Notes under the pieces: generated by a model
Database searches by the model: none
Told to the model about the DNA's origin: nothing
What the model saw: only the letters and a program-made list of their open reading frames with translations
Made by a program: the position numbers and the translations under genes
Shown: piece by piece, positions 1 through 6,707 of the stretch
Position numbering within the stretch: position 1 is the stretch's first letter
Layout: each line of letters starts with the position of its first letter
From: Gemmatimonadota bacterium
Lineage (GTDB): Bacteria; Gemmatimonadota; Gemmatimonadetes; Gemmatimonadales; Gemmatimonadaceae
Length of the DNA: 12,809 nucleotides
Direction of reading: 5' to 3'
NCBI GenBank assembly: GCA_947475795.1
Contig: CANJOX010000049.1
Location: 1-12,809, forward strand

Positions 1-304
1 CGTACTCCTGCACGAAGTCGTCGAGCACATCATGCCCGAAGCGATCCACCAAGTTGGTCACGTAGTGCGGGATCCCGAGCTTCTCGCACACGCGTCGTGC
101 GTCACTGGTGCTGTCCAGCGAACAGCAGGGCCGGTCGGGGATGTCCTTGCCATCCTCGTGCAGCTTCATCGTGACACCGACCACGTCGCATCCCGCGTCC
201 ACCAGCACCGCCGCTGCGACGGACGAATCTACGCCGCCGCTCATCGCCACGAGGACACGCGCGCCCTTGGGCGGCAACAGGTCGTGCACTGAAGCGGCCG
301 TCAT
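1..304 (-). CDS. mnmA: tRNA-uridine 2-sulfurtransferase MnmA, N-terminal part (cut by window edge)
   Basis: The visible 101 codons are the start of MnmA, the cytoplasmic enzyme that adenylates and thiolates uridine 34 (s2U) in tRNAs for Lys, Glu and Gln. The start ATG is at 304-302. Residues 17-31 hold the PP-loop ATP pyrophosphatase motif, with SGGVDSS at about 22-28. A CCS motif follows at 60-62, then DARRVCEKLGIPHYV (68-82), which is typical of the MnmA N-terminal domain. The catalytic cysteines further downstream lie outside the window. The gene begins 8 nt after the stop of the cysteine desulfurase gene, in the same direction, so the two are probably co-transcribed and the desulfurase is the likely sulfur donor. 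No strong Shine-Dalgarno sequence precedes the ATG, so the start rests on family fit and spacing. Truncation is only due to the window edge; no disruption is seen. Confidence 0.93.
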   Translation of the reverse strand, partial: MTAASVHDLLPPKGARVLVAMSGGVDSSVAAAVLVDAGCDVVGVTMKLHEDGKDIPDRPCCSLDSTSDARRVCEKLGIPHYVTNLVDRFGHDVLDDFVQEY

Positions 305-312
305 GGACTGGC

Positions 313-1494
313 TCAGAACTCGACCGTCGCGAACGCGGGCGCGGTGCCGCCCGTACGCGCCTTCGCGGCCAGCGTCGTCATCACATCGAGGGTGTACTGG
401 ATGTCGGCCTCGGTGCTCAGGCACCCCAGCGACAGCCGCAGCGCGGCGTTGGCGATCGGTGGCGCCACGCCCATCGCGCTCAGCACGTGCGACGCGGACA
501 TGCTGCCGCTCTGACACGCCGAGCCGGCGCTGCAGGCGATGCCGCGCAGGTCGAGCGCCATCAGCAGCGATTCGCTGGTGGCCCCGGGAATCGACACGTT
601 CGTGATGTGCGGTGCCCGCGGAGCCCCCGCGCCGTGAATGATCACGCCCGGAATCCGCTCATAGAGGCCGCGCTCGAGCGCCTCACGCAGGGTCAGCAGT
701 CGCGCCTGTTCGGCGCCGTGCTCGGCCAGCAGCAGCTCGGCCGCCGTGGCCAGCCCCACCGCAAACGCCACGTTCTCCGTGCCCGGACGACGGCCCCGGT
801 CCTGCGATCCGCCGTGCAGCATCGGCGCCAGCGGGGTGTCGCGGCGGATGTACAGCGCGCCGGTGCCCTTGGGGGCCCCGAACTTGTGTCCGGAAATCGT
901 GAGCAGGTCGACCGGGATGCGACGGGTATCGAGCTCCACCTTCCCGAACGCCTGCACGGCATCGGTGTGGAACATCGCGCCCACGGCCTTTGCCTGTGCC
1001 GCCAGCGCTGGCACATCCTGCATCACGCCGACCTCGTTGTTCACCCACATCACGCTGGCCACGGCCACGCGGGTATCAAGCAGCGCCGCGAAGTGCGCCG
1101 CGTCCACCAGCCCGTCGGGGGTCACGCGCACCAGCCGTTCCTCGCCGCCTTCGTGCGCCACCTGATGCACCGCTGCCAGCACCGCTTTGTGCTCGGTCGG
1201 CGTCGTGATGGCCGCGTCGCGTCCCTGCGCGCGCAGGGCGCGGAACACGCCGAGGATCGCGAAATTGTCTCCCTCGGTGCCCCCCGAGGTGAAGCACACC
1301 TCGTCGGCGTGCGCCCCGAGACACGCGGCCAGCCGCTCGCGCGCGTCGTCCAGGGCGACCCGGGCTTCCCGTCCCCAACGGTGCACGCTGGACGGATTGC
1401 CGAAGCGAGGCCCGAAGAACGGGGCCATCGCAGTCATGACTTCGTCGCGCACCGGCGTGGTGGCGGCGTGATCGAGATACACGGGCTGCGTCAT
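313..1494 (-). CDS. Cysteine desulfurase (IscS/NifS family), probable MnmA partner
   Basis: This 393-residue, PLP-dependent class V aminotransferase-fold enzyme removes sulfur from L-cysteine, giving alanine and an enzyme persulfide. The N-terminus YLDHAATTP (6-14) is the family hallmark. TEHKAV (100-105) supplies the PLP-stacking histidine (H102), D178 lies in HTDAVQAFG, and SGHKFGAPKG (201-210) holds the PLP-binding lysine K204. SAGSACQSGS (322-331) carries the catalytic cysteine C327 on the mobile loop. Length and motifs are complete. The mnmA gene starts 8 nt downstream, with no iscU, iscA or hesB scaffold gene in view. This favours a dedicated tRNA-thiolation role like Bacillus subtilis YrvO-MnmA over a general Fe-S cluster IscS, but the sequence alone cannot exclude broader use. 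It is divergent from the zinc-ribbon gene across a 68-nt gap. AGGGAC lies directly before the ATG, which is too close for a normal ribosome-binding site. Confidence 0.93.
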   Translation of the reverse strand: MTQPVYLDHAATTPVRDEVMTAMAPFFGPRFGNPSSVHRWGREARVALDDARERLAACLGAHADEVCFTSGGTEGDNFAILGVFRALRAQGRDAAITTPTEHKAVLAAVHQVAHEGGEERLVRVTPDGLVDAAHFAALLDTRVAVASVMWVNNEVGVMQDVPALAAQAKAVGAMFHTDAVQAFGKVELDTRRIPVDLLTISGHKFGAPKGTGALYIRRDTPLAPMLHGGSQDRGRRPGTENVAFAVGLATAAELLLAEHGAEQARLLTLREALERGLYERIPGVIIHGAGAPRAPHITNVSIPGATSESLLMALDLRGIACSAGSACQSGSMSASHVLSAMGVAPPIANAALRLSLGCLSTEADIQYTLDVMTTLAAKARTGGTAPAFATVEF

Positions 1495-1562
1495 GTCCCT
1501 AAGTTACAGGAAGTCGGGACGGGAGGCACCCGCCTACGACACGGATCAGCCCCGGCGGCGCC
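1495..1562. promoter_or_regulatory. Divergent intergenic region between the cysteine desulfurase gene and the zinc-ribbon gene pair
   Basis: This 68-nt gap must hold, or lie close to, the promoters of both divergent units unless they start inside the neighbouring genes. On the minus strand a TAACTT (1506-1501) sits six bases before the ATG of the desulfurase gene. That would match a TANNNT -10 element of a leaderless transcript, but no clear -35 is seen. A 4-bp inverted repeat (AGGC/GCCT) lies in the middle. No Shine-Dalgarno sequence is evident before the plus-strand ATG at 1563; that side is a GC-rich run ending in GGCGCC. Promoter placement is inferred from gene layout. Confidence 0.35.
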
Positions 1563-2633
1563 ATGTTCACGACCTGTCTGCACTGCACGGCCAATCTGGG
1601 CCGGAACGAGGCCTTCGAGCCGTTCCCGGTGGGCACGCGGCTGGCGTTCGACGCGGCCCGCGGGCGCCTGTGGGTGGTGTGCCGCGGCTGCGACCGCTGG
1701 AACCTCTCGCCGCTCGAAGAGCGCTGGGAGGCCATCGAGGCGATGGAGCGCCGCTTCCGCGACAGTCGCCTGCGCGTGAGTACCGACAACGTGGGACTGG
1801 CCCGCCTCAAGGAGGGCGTCGATCTCATTCGTATCGGCGAGCCGCAGCGCCCCGAGATGGCGGCGTGGCGCTACGGCGACCAGTTCGGGCGGCGCCGCAA
1901 CCGACAGCTGCTGGTGACCGGGGCGGTGGTCGGCAGCGCCGCCGCCGTGCTCGGGGGGATGGTCGCCGTGGGAGTGAGCGTGGGGAGCTTCGCTGGCTTT
2001 TACGCCAATCGCGGCATCTGGGATGCACTGGTCTATGGGCGGCAAAGTGTCTCCATTGGCAAGATTGCGCTGCCCGATGGCGAGCTGGTCGACGTGCAAC
2101 GCAAGCACGCACGCATGAGCACGCTCATGCGCGGGGCTGATGGCGGACCGCTTCAGCTGCGATTGGAATCGGTCGCCCGCTCGCACCTGCTGACCGGGGA
2201 CGACGCCATGAGGGCGGCGGCGCGACTGCTGCCAGCGGTCAATCGCTTCGGTGGATCACGTGTTCAGGTGCAGGATGCGGTCTCGTTGCTTGAAGAGGTG
2301 GGCGATCCCCTTCGTGTCCTGACGTCGGTGCAACAGCGTGTCGGTGCCAAAGTGGGCGATGAGCGTTGGGGTGCCGGCACGAGTGCGTGGTTCGGACGCT
2401 ACGAGAGAACGGTCGTGAAAAAACTCCCCGGCACGCTGCATTCGCTCGCACCGCGGGATCGCCTCGCCCTCGAGATGGCGCTTCACGAGGAAAGCGAACG
2501 CCGCGCGATGGACGGCGAACTCGCCGCGCTCGAACTCGCGTGGGCCGAAGCCGAGCAGATTGCGAAGATCGCCGACGACATGTTCCTCCCCGCGTCGATC
2601 GACGAGCAGCTCAATAAGTTGCGTGATCGCTGA
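1563..2633 (+). CDS. Zinc-ribbon-like membrane-associated protein of unknown function, copy 1 of a tandem pair
   Basis: I do not recognise a named family. The 356-residue protein has C5-x2-C8 and C40-x2-C43, a spacing that suggests a zinc ribbon closing on a short beta hairpin. A charged helical stretch (about 52-68) follows, then the conserved block RVSTDN (71-76) and GEPQRPE...AAWRYGDQFGRRR (about 93-112). Next comes a Gly/Ala/Val-rich hydrophobic segment (about 116-146) that could be one long or two short membrane helices. The rest is soluble, with a Glu/Ala-rich, probably helical stretch near the C-terminus (about 300-335). There is no signal peptide. If it is membrane-anchored, the zinc ribbon probably faces the cytoplasm, with the basic GRRRNR just before the helix (inference). 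Its TGA overlaps the ATG of the next gene by one base (TGATG), so the pair is translationally coupled. The chosen ATG puts C5/C8 at the same positions as in the paralogue, which supports this start. Confidence 0.85.
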   Translation: MFTTCLHCTANLGRNEAFEPFPVGTRLAFDAARGRLWVVCRGCDRWNLSPLEERWEAIEAMERRFRDSRLRVSTDNVGLARLKEGVDLIRIGEPQRPEMAAWRYGDQFGRRRNRQLLVTGAVVGSAAAVLGGMVAVGVSVGSFAGFYANRGIWDALVYGRQSVSIGKIALPDGELVDVQRKHARMSTLMRGADGGPLQLRLESVARSHLLTGDDAMRAAARLLPAVNRFGGSRVQVQDAVSLLEEVGDPLRVLTSVQQRVGAKVGDERWGAGTSAWFGRYERTVVKKLPGTLHSLAPRDRLALEMALHEESERRAMDGELAALELAWAEAEQIAKIADDMFLPASIDEQLNKLRDR

Positions 2634-3718
2634 TGTACTCCACCTGCATCCACTGCCGCAAATCACTCGGCGCGAACGACGCGATCGAAGCGCTCCCCAT
2701 CGGCCGGCGGCTCGCGTTCGATGCGCGGAAGGGCAGACTGTGGGTGGTGTGCCGCAGCTGCGAGCGGTGGAACCTCACGCCCTTCGACGAGCGCTGGGAA
2801 GCGATCGAGCAGAGCGAGCGGGCGTTTCGCGAGACGCGCGTGCGCGTGAGTACCGACAACATCGGACTCGCGCGCTTGGCGGACGGCACGGAGCTCGTGC
2901 GCATCGGAGAGCCACAGCGCCCCGAGTTTGCGGCGTGGCGCTACGGCGATCAGTTCGGACGGCGGCGGGTGAAGGCCATTGCCACGGGCGTTGGTGTCAC
3001 GGCGGCGGCAGGGTTGATCGTGAGCGGGGCGGTGGTGAGCGGCGTCGGACTCGCCGCGCTCGCGCCACTCATTCACGTCGCGAATCTGGTCGGCATCGTG
3101 TCGGCCGCGGGGATGGCACAGAAGCCCGTCGATCATCCCAGCGGTGGCCGGTTCATCCCGATCGGCAACCCACGCCTTGTCCCGAGCGATCGTGCGGCCG
3201 GTTGGGCGATCGATATCGGATACGCGGCGCACTATCACGGCGCGGATCCGACCCTGCGCAACGGCGGCTACTGGTCGCTGATGCGCCGGCAACAAGGAGG
3301 AAAGAACGAGTTCGGACGCGTGCAATTGCACGGCGCCGATGCCGTACCGTTGTTGCGTCGCCTGCTGCCGCTGGTGAACCTCGGCGGTGCGCGTCGCATC
3401 GTGATCGCCGACGGCGTGTCGCTTATCGAGCAGGCTGGCGGTCCCGAGCGATTCGGCCGGTGGGCCGCCGGCATGCGCCGCGAGTGGGCCGCCAAGAGCA
3501 CCTTCGGCGACACCGGCGACCTCTCGGCCATTCCCGTAGCGGCGCGACTCGCCTTCGAGATGGCGATCAACGAAGATGCTGAGCGTCAGGCTCTGGAAGG
3601 GGAACTCGCCACGCTTGAACGGGCCTGGGCGGAAGCCGAAGGGATCGCGACGATTGCGGACGCGTTGCTGCTCCCGGTGTCGGTCACCGACCGCTTCGAT
3701 CGACTGAAAGCGCCCTAG
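2633..3718 (+). CDS. Zinc-ribbon-like membrane-associated protein of unknown function, copy 2 of a tandem pair
   Basis: This 361-residue protein is a paralogue of the gene immediately upstream. C5-x2-C8 and C40-x2-C43 fall at identical positions, and by hand count the first ~112 residues are about 70% identical, including RVSTDN and GEPQRPEFAAWRYGDQFGRRR-like blocks. The hydrophobic stretch (about 114-160) is longer than in copy 1 and rich in Ala, Gly and Val. The central region is diverged but alignable (LLPLVN around 263, then VSLIEQ). The C-terminal Glu/Ala-rich region, with ELATLERAWAEAE and IADALLLPVSV, matches copy 1 closely. The two genes therefore arose by tandem duplication and diverged mainly in the middle. 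The start ATG shares its A with the preceding TGA. The gene ends 11 nt from the convergent kynB-like gene. The function is unknown; a membrane-anchored sensor or scaffold is only a guess from architecture. Confidence 0.85.
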   Translation: MYSTCIHCRKSLGANDAIEALPIGRRLAFDARKGRLWVVCRSCERWNLTPFDERWEAIEQSERAFRETRVRVSTDNIGLARLADGTELVRIGEPQRPEFAAWRYGDQFGRRRVKAIATGVGVTAAAGLIVSGAVVSGVGLAALAPLIHVANLVGIVSAAGMAQKPVDHPSGGRFIPIGNPRLVPSDRAAGWAIDIGYAAHYHGADPTLRNGGYWSLMRRQQGGKNEFGRVQLHGADAVPLLRRLLPLVNLGGARRIVIADGVSLIEQAGGPERFGRWAAGMRREWAAKSTFGDTGDLSAIPVAARLAFEMAINEDAERQALEGELATLERAWAEAEGIATIADALLLPVSVTDRFDRLKAP

Positions 3719-3729
3719 CCGCGCGCGCC

Positions 3730-4371
3730 CTACGCACCGCGCCGGGCCCGCAGCAGCGCCCGCACTGGCGCCGCGTCGGCCCCGTGCACCGCCAGCGGCT
3801 GCGCCAGCAACTCGTAGTGCCCCACCGGCACCCCCTCAAGCGCAAGATTCTCCAGCACGAACGAACCGCCCCCGAACAGGGTGTTGTGCACCGGTAACAC
3901 CGTACTCGTACGCCGGTCCACGCTGGGCGCATCCACGCCCCACAGCGTCACCCCGTGCTCCACCAGCCACGTGGCCGATTCCGCCGTCAGCGCCGGCCAG
4001 TCCGCGGGGAAGACGCCGCCGGCGACCGAGTGGCCGGTGCGCAGCAGCACACGAGTGGGCGGGTGCGCGCCCAGCAGGTGAGTGAGCAGTGCGATGCCGA
4101 TGTCGTGCGTGATGTCATGTTCGGGCGGCACCGCGATCAGCGCCACGTCGCCCACGAACACGGAGGCGGGCAACGACTCCGAGGCGGGCCATCCGGATTG
4201 CACGTGCAGTGGCGCGTCGGCGTGGGTGCCCACATGCGGGCTGGTGTGCAGCACGCCCAAGTTGATGCTGCTGCCGTCGTCGCGCCGGCACGTCCACCCG
4301 CAGGAAAAGCCGACGTCGTCGGGCCACGGCGGGGTCGCGGCGGCAAACGGGATGCTGATGTCGTAAAACAT
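3730..4371 (-). CDS. kynB: Cyclase-family metal-dependent hydrolase, probable kynurenine formamidase (KynB-like)
   Basis: The 213-residue protein fits the bacterial kynurenine formamidase KynB, which hydrolyses N-formyl-L-kynurenine to L-kynurenine and formate in tryptophan breakdown. The N-terminus MFYDISIPF and a following PPWPDD (14-19) are typical. The family metal motif appears as SPHVGTHADAPLH (44-56), with H46, H50, D52 and H56. LLRTGHS (109-115), GVDAPSVD (145-152), PVHNTLF (160-166, H162) and E174 match the second half of the KynB site. GAGGGCGCACC precedes the ATG at 4371 and gives a plausible ribosome-binding site. It is the last gene of the minus-strand series, 74 nt after bshB1. 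No tryptophan dioxygenase or kynureninase gene is visible, so the pathway role is unconfirmed. A related cyclase-family amidase with another substrate remains possible. The family is sure; the exact substrate is less so. Confidence 0.8.
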   Translation of the reverse strand: MFYDISIPFAAATPPWPDDVGFSCGWTCRRDDGSSINLGVLHTSPHVGTHADAPLHVQSGWPASESLPASVFVGDVALIAVPPEHDITHDIGIALLTHLLGAHPPTRVLLRTGHSVAGGVFPADWPALTAESATWLVEHGVTLWGVDAPSVDRRTSTVLPVHNTLFGGGSFVLENLALEGVPVGHYELLAQPLAVHGADAAPVRALLRARRGA

Positions 4372-4395
4372 GGTGCGCCCTCAGCCCTTCGGGTC

Positions 4396-4435
4396 GTGTC
4401 GCGCCGCCGTGCACCGGCCCGGACGCGGCGGACAC
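4396..4435. repeat. Imperfect inverted repeat in the bshB1-kynB-like gap
   Basis: GTGTC plus CGCCG (4396-4406, with one extra G at 4401) pairs with CGGCGGACAC (4426-4435), giving a 10-bp stem with one bulge and a 19-nt loop. It sits inside the 74-nt gap after the bshB1 stop. No T-run follows on the minus strand, so it is not a standard rho-independent terminator. It could attenuate or stabilise the transcript between bshB1 and the kynB-like gene, or be chance in GC-rich DNA. Confidence 0.4.
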
Positions 4436-4445
4436 CGGAGCACGA

Positions 4446-5183
4446 TCAGAAGGTGGATACGCCGAGGGTGGTGACGTCGTCCACGCACAGGGTTTCGTCG
4501 GTGTAGAACGGCTCGCCGTACTGCACGCGGATGAGCGCGCCGTAGTGCGCCGCCTGATGCGTCACGATGTCGTACAGCGGCTCCCCGTTGGGATACACCT
4601 CGCCGGCCTGGGTCGTGCCATCGAACTGCGAGCCATAGCAGCGGATCGCGGCGAGCTTGCGGGCAAACTGCGCGCTGATGTCGACCACGAACGATGGCTT
4701 CATCGCGTCTTCGCGGTACGTGACCACATGCAACACCTTGAACGGGCGGAACGCCGGATGCTCGCCGGGGGCGTACTTGGCGAGTCCGCTCAGGAAGCAG
4801 GCGTCGCGCGCCAGTTCGGTGGTCCGGCGGTGATCCGGATGGCGGCCGCGCGGGGCCGGAATGATCACGACCCGCGGACGGAGCCGCCGCAGCACCTGCA
4901 CCAACCGCGCGCGGGCGTCGTCGTCGTTGCGCACGCTGGCGTCGGGCAGGCCGAGATTCTCACGCACGTGCAGCCCCATCACGCGGGCCCCCGCCGCCGC
5001 TTCGTCCGCCCGCAGCGCCGCCGAGCCCCGCGTCCCCATCTCCCCCTGCGTGAGGTCCAGCACGCCGACCCGGTGACCGGCGTCGACGGCCTTGATCAGG
5101 GTACCGCCGCAGGTGAGTTCGGCGTCGTCGCGGTGCGGCGCAATGGCGAGCAGGTCAAGCGCGGGGAGTTCAAGGGCGGGCAT
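4446..5183 (-). CDS. bshB1: Bacillithiol biosynthesis deacetylase BshB1 (PIG-L/LmbE family)
   Basis: This 245-residue zinc-dependent deacetylase is expected to convert N-acetylglucosaminyl-malate to glucosaminyl-malate, the middle step of bacillithiol synthesis in the cytoplasm. The first metal motif is APHRDDAEL (15-23), with H17 and D20 as likely zinc ligands and D19 as the general base. The second is RHPDH (114-118), with H115 as the third ligand. DLTQGEMGTRGS (43-54), ENLGLPD (75-81), KLAAIRCYGSQF (176-187) and a late QYGEPF (221-226) are features of the BshB1 branch rather than of MshB or generic LmbE proteins. Arginine at position 18 replaces the proline or alanine usual there. The gene starts 9 nt after the hemY stop in the same direction, so it probably belongs to the haem transcript. 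bshA and bshC are not in the window. Assignment rests on motif recall, not on an alignment. Confidence 0.87.
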   Translation of the reverse strand: MPALELPALDLLAIAPHRDDAELTCGGTLIKAVDAGHRVGVLDLTQGEMGTRGSAALRADEAAAGARVMGLHVRENLGLPDASVRNDDDARARLVQVLRRLRPRVVIIPAPRGRHPDHRRTTELARDACFLSGLAKYAPGEHPAFRPFKVLHVVTYREDAMKPSFVVDISAQFARKLAAIRCYGSQFDGTTQAGEVYPNGEPLYDIVTHQAAHYGALIRVQYGEPFYTDETLCVDDVTTLGVSTF

Positions 5184-5192
5184 GACCAGAGG

Positions 5193-6704
5193 CTAGCCGG
5201 CACGCGTGATGTAGGCCGCCACGCGATCCGCGATCTGCTCACCACTCGCCACGCAATCACCCACCGACACGCCGTTGCGGTAATTCCCGCCCAGATACAG
5301 CCCCGGGTTGGTCGCCTCGGTGGCGTCGGCGGCGTCTTTCACCGCTTGGTAGCCCACGGTGTACTGCGGAATCGCGCGCGGCCAGTACACGTGGTGCGCG
5401 TACACCGGTTCGCCGCGCACGCCCAGCAGTTGGCGCAGATCCATCAGCACGCGCTCCACCAGCAGATCGGTGTCTTCACGGGCGCGTTCGGGGAGACGGG
5501 CACCGCCCACGAAGCAGGTGATGGAGACGTGCCCGTCGGGGGTGCGATCGGGAAAGAGTGACGACGTGAACAGCGCCCCCAGCAGGCTGCGCTTTTCCTG
5601 CGATGGAATCAGCATGCCGAACCCGTCCAGCGCATGCGCGACGTCGGCGCGTGCGAAGCCCAACGTGAGGGTGCTCACCGGCGGATACGCCACCCGCTCC
5701 ACCGGCGCAGCCATGGCGCGCAACTCGGCCGGCAGTTCCATCGCCGCCAGCACATGCGCGGGGGTGGCCATCACTACGGCGTCGAATGTCTGCGACGTCG
5801 TGGCACCGTCCTCACCTGCCTCCACCACCCAGCGGGATCCGTCGCGGTGCAGCAACCGCACCGGACATCCCAGCTGCAGGGTGCCCGCCAGCGACGCTTC
5901 CAGCGCGTCGGTGAGCGTCTGCATCCCGTCCACGAACGAAATCAGTCTGGCCCGCGCGAACGGTGCGGCCTCGTGCGGCGTGGCGTCCGGCGGTGTGGCG
6001 GCCTGCGTCGCACCCGGCGCGGTCGTGTCAGATGACATCGCCGCGGGCGACTTGGCGCGCCGCCGCTGCGCCATCAGGCCGGCTGACAGCGAGCCGTGCG
6101 CGCGCTCGAGTTCGACCACACGCGGAAAGGCGTGCGCCATGCTCAGCGCTTCGGTATCCCCCGCGAAGATCCCGGAGATGAACGGATCGACGGCATAGTC
6201 GAGCACTTCGCGCCCGAGGCGGCGGCGCACGAACGAGGCGATCGATTCGTCGGCATCGTTCGCGCCCCGACGCACCAACGGCTCCAGCAGCACGCGCATC
6301 TTGGCCCGCAGCGAGAACAGCCGCGTGGTCAGCATCGCGGTGGGCGTCATGGGGAACGCCTGCAACACGCCGTCGCGCACCACGAAGCGGCGATTGGCGT
6401 CCGGATTGGCCTCGACCACGTCGTCCTGCAGGTCGAGCTGCGTGATCAGCGCCTCGACCGGCGCCGAGGTCACGAAGGAATTCGGGCCGTGCTCCGCCAG
6501 AAAGCCGTCGGTATGCGTGGTCCGGATCGAGCCGCCCGTGTGGCGGCTCGCCTCGAAGAGCGTGACTTGCAGGCCGCGGCGGCGCAGCGCGTACGCCGTG
6601 ACGAGCCCGGTAATGCCGGCCCCTACCACCGCCACCGAGCGCGGGGCACCGGCCCCGGTGGCTCCTGACGGCACGTCGTTGCGTTGCTCAGCCACCGCGC
6701 GCAT
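5193..6704 (-). CDS. hemY: Protoporphyrinogen oxidase HemY (oxygen-dependent, FAD)
   Basis: The 503-residue flavoprotein oxidises protoporphyrinogen IX to protoporphyrin IX with molecular oxygen. The dinucleotide-binding fold starts VAVVGAGITGL (24-34), with E51 at the end of the second strand, then TGGSIRT (56-62) and EHGPNSF (71-77). YAVDPFISGIFAGD (171-184) is a strong family block, and the C-terminus has LYLGGNYRNGVSVGDC for FAD binding. A low-complexity Ala/Thr/Pro-rich stretch at about 219-249 looks like an insertion before the conserved GMQTLTDAL. Gram-positive HemY-like enzymes (CgoX) use coproporphyrinogen instead, but the adjacent hemF argues for the protoporphyrin route here. GGAGGG (6716-6711), six bases before the ATG, lies across the hemF stop and supports this start. 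The gene begins 3 nt after the hemF stop and is followed 9 nt later by bshB1. Confidence 0.93.
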   Translation of the reverse strand: MRAVAEQRNDVPSGATGAGAPRSVAVVGAGITGLVTAYALRRRGLQVTLFEASRHTGGSIRTTHTDGFLAEHGPNSFVTSAPVEALITQLDLQDDVVEANPDANRRFVVRDGVLQAFPMTPTAMLTTRLFSLRAKMRVLLEPLVRRGANDADESIASFVRRRLGREVLDYAVDPFISGIFAGDTEALSMAHAFPRVVELERAHGSLSAGLMAQRRRAKSPAAMSSDTTAPGATQAATPPDATPHEAAPFARARLISFVDGMQTLTDALEASLAGTLQLGCPVRLLHRDGSRWVVEAGEDGATTSQTFDAVVMATPAHVLAAMELPAELRAMAAPVERVAYPPVSTLTLGFARADVAHALDGFGMLIPSQEKRSLLGALFTSSLFPDRTPDGHVSITCFVGGARLPERAREDTDLLVERVLMDLRQLLGVRGEPVYAHHVYWPRAIPQYTVGYQAVKDAADATEATNPGLYLGGNYRNGVSVGDCVASGEQIADRVAAYITRAG

Positions 6705-6707
6705 TGC

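Noticed and set aside
487..1779. 430-codon plus-strand open frame spanning the cysteine desulfurase gene and the start of the zinc-ribbon gene
   Set aside because: It is antisense to a fully conserved gene and overlaps another in a different frame; composition is typical of a shadow frame.
1491..2186. Minus-strand frame (231 codons) opposite the first zinc-ribbon gene, with a similar one at 2663-3331 opposite the second
   Set aside because: The two look alike only because they are complements of paralogous genes. The plus-strand frames carry the CxxC pairs at fixed spacing, the conserved blocks and the coupled stop/start.
1563..3718. Tandem paralogues as a phage-defence or toxin-antitoxin pair
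   Set aside because: Both proteins are similar to each other and of equal size, with no nuclease, toxin or helix-turn-helix motif. The housekeeping neighbourhood gives no support.
3711..3740. Bidirectional terminator between the convergent zinc-ribbon and kynB-like genes
   Set aside because: The 11-nt gap is GC-rich, but I found no stem with a T-run on either strand.
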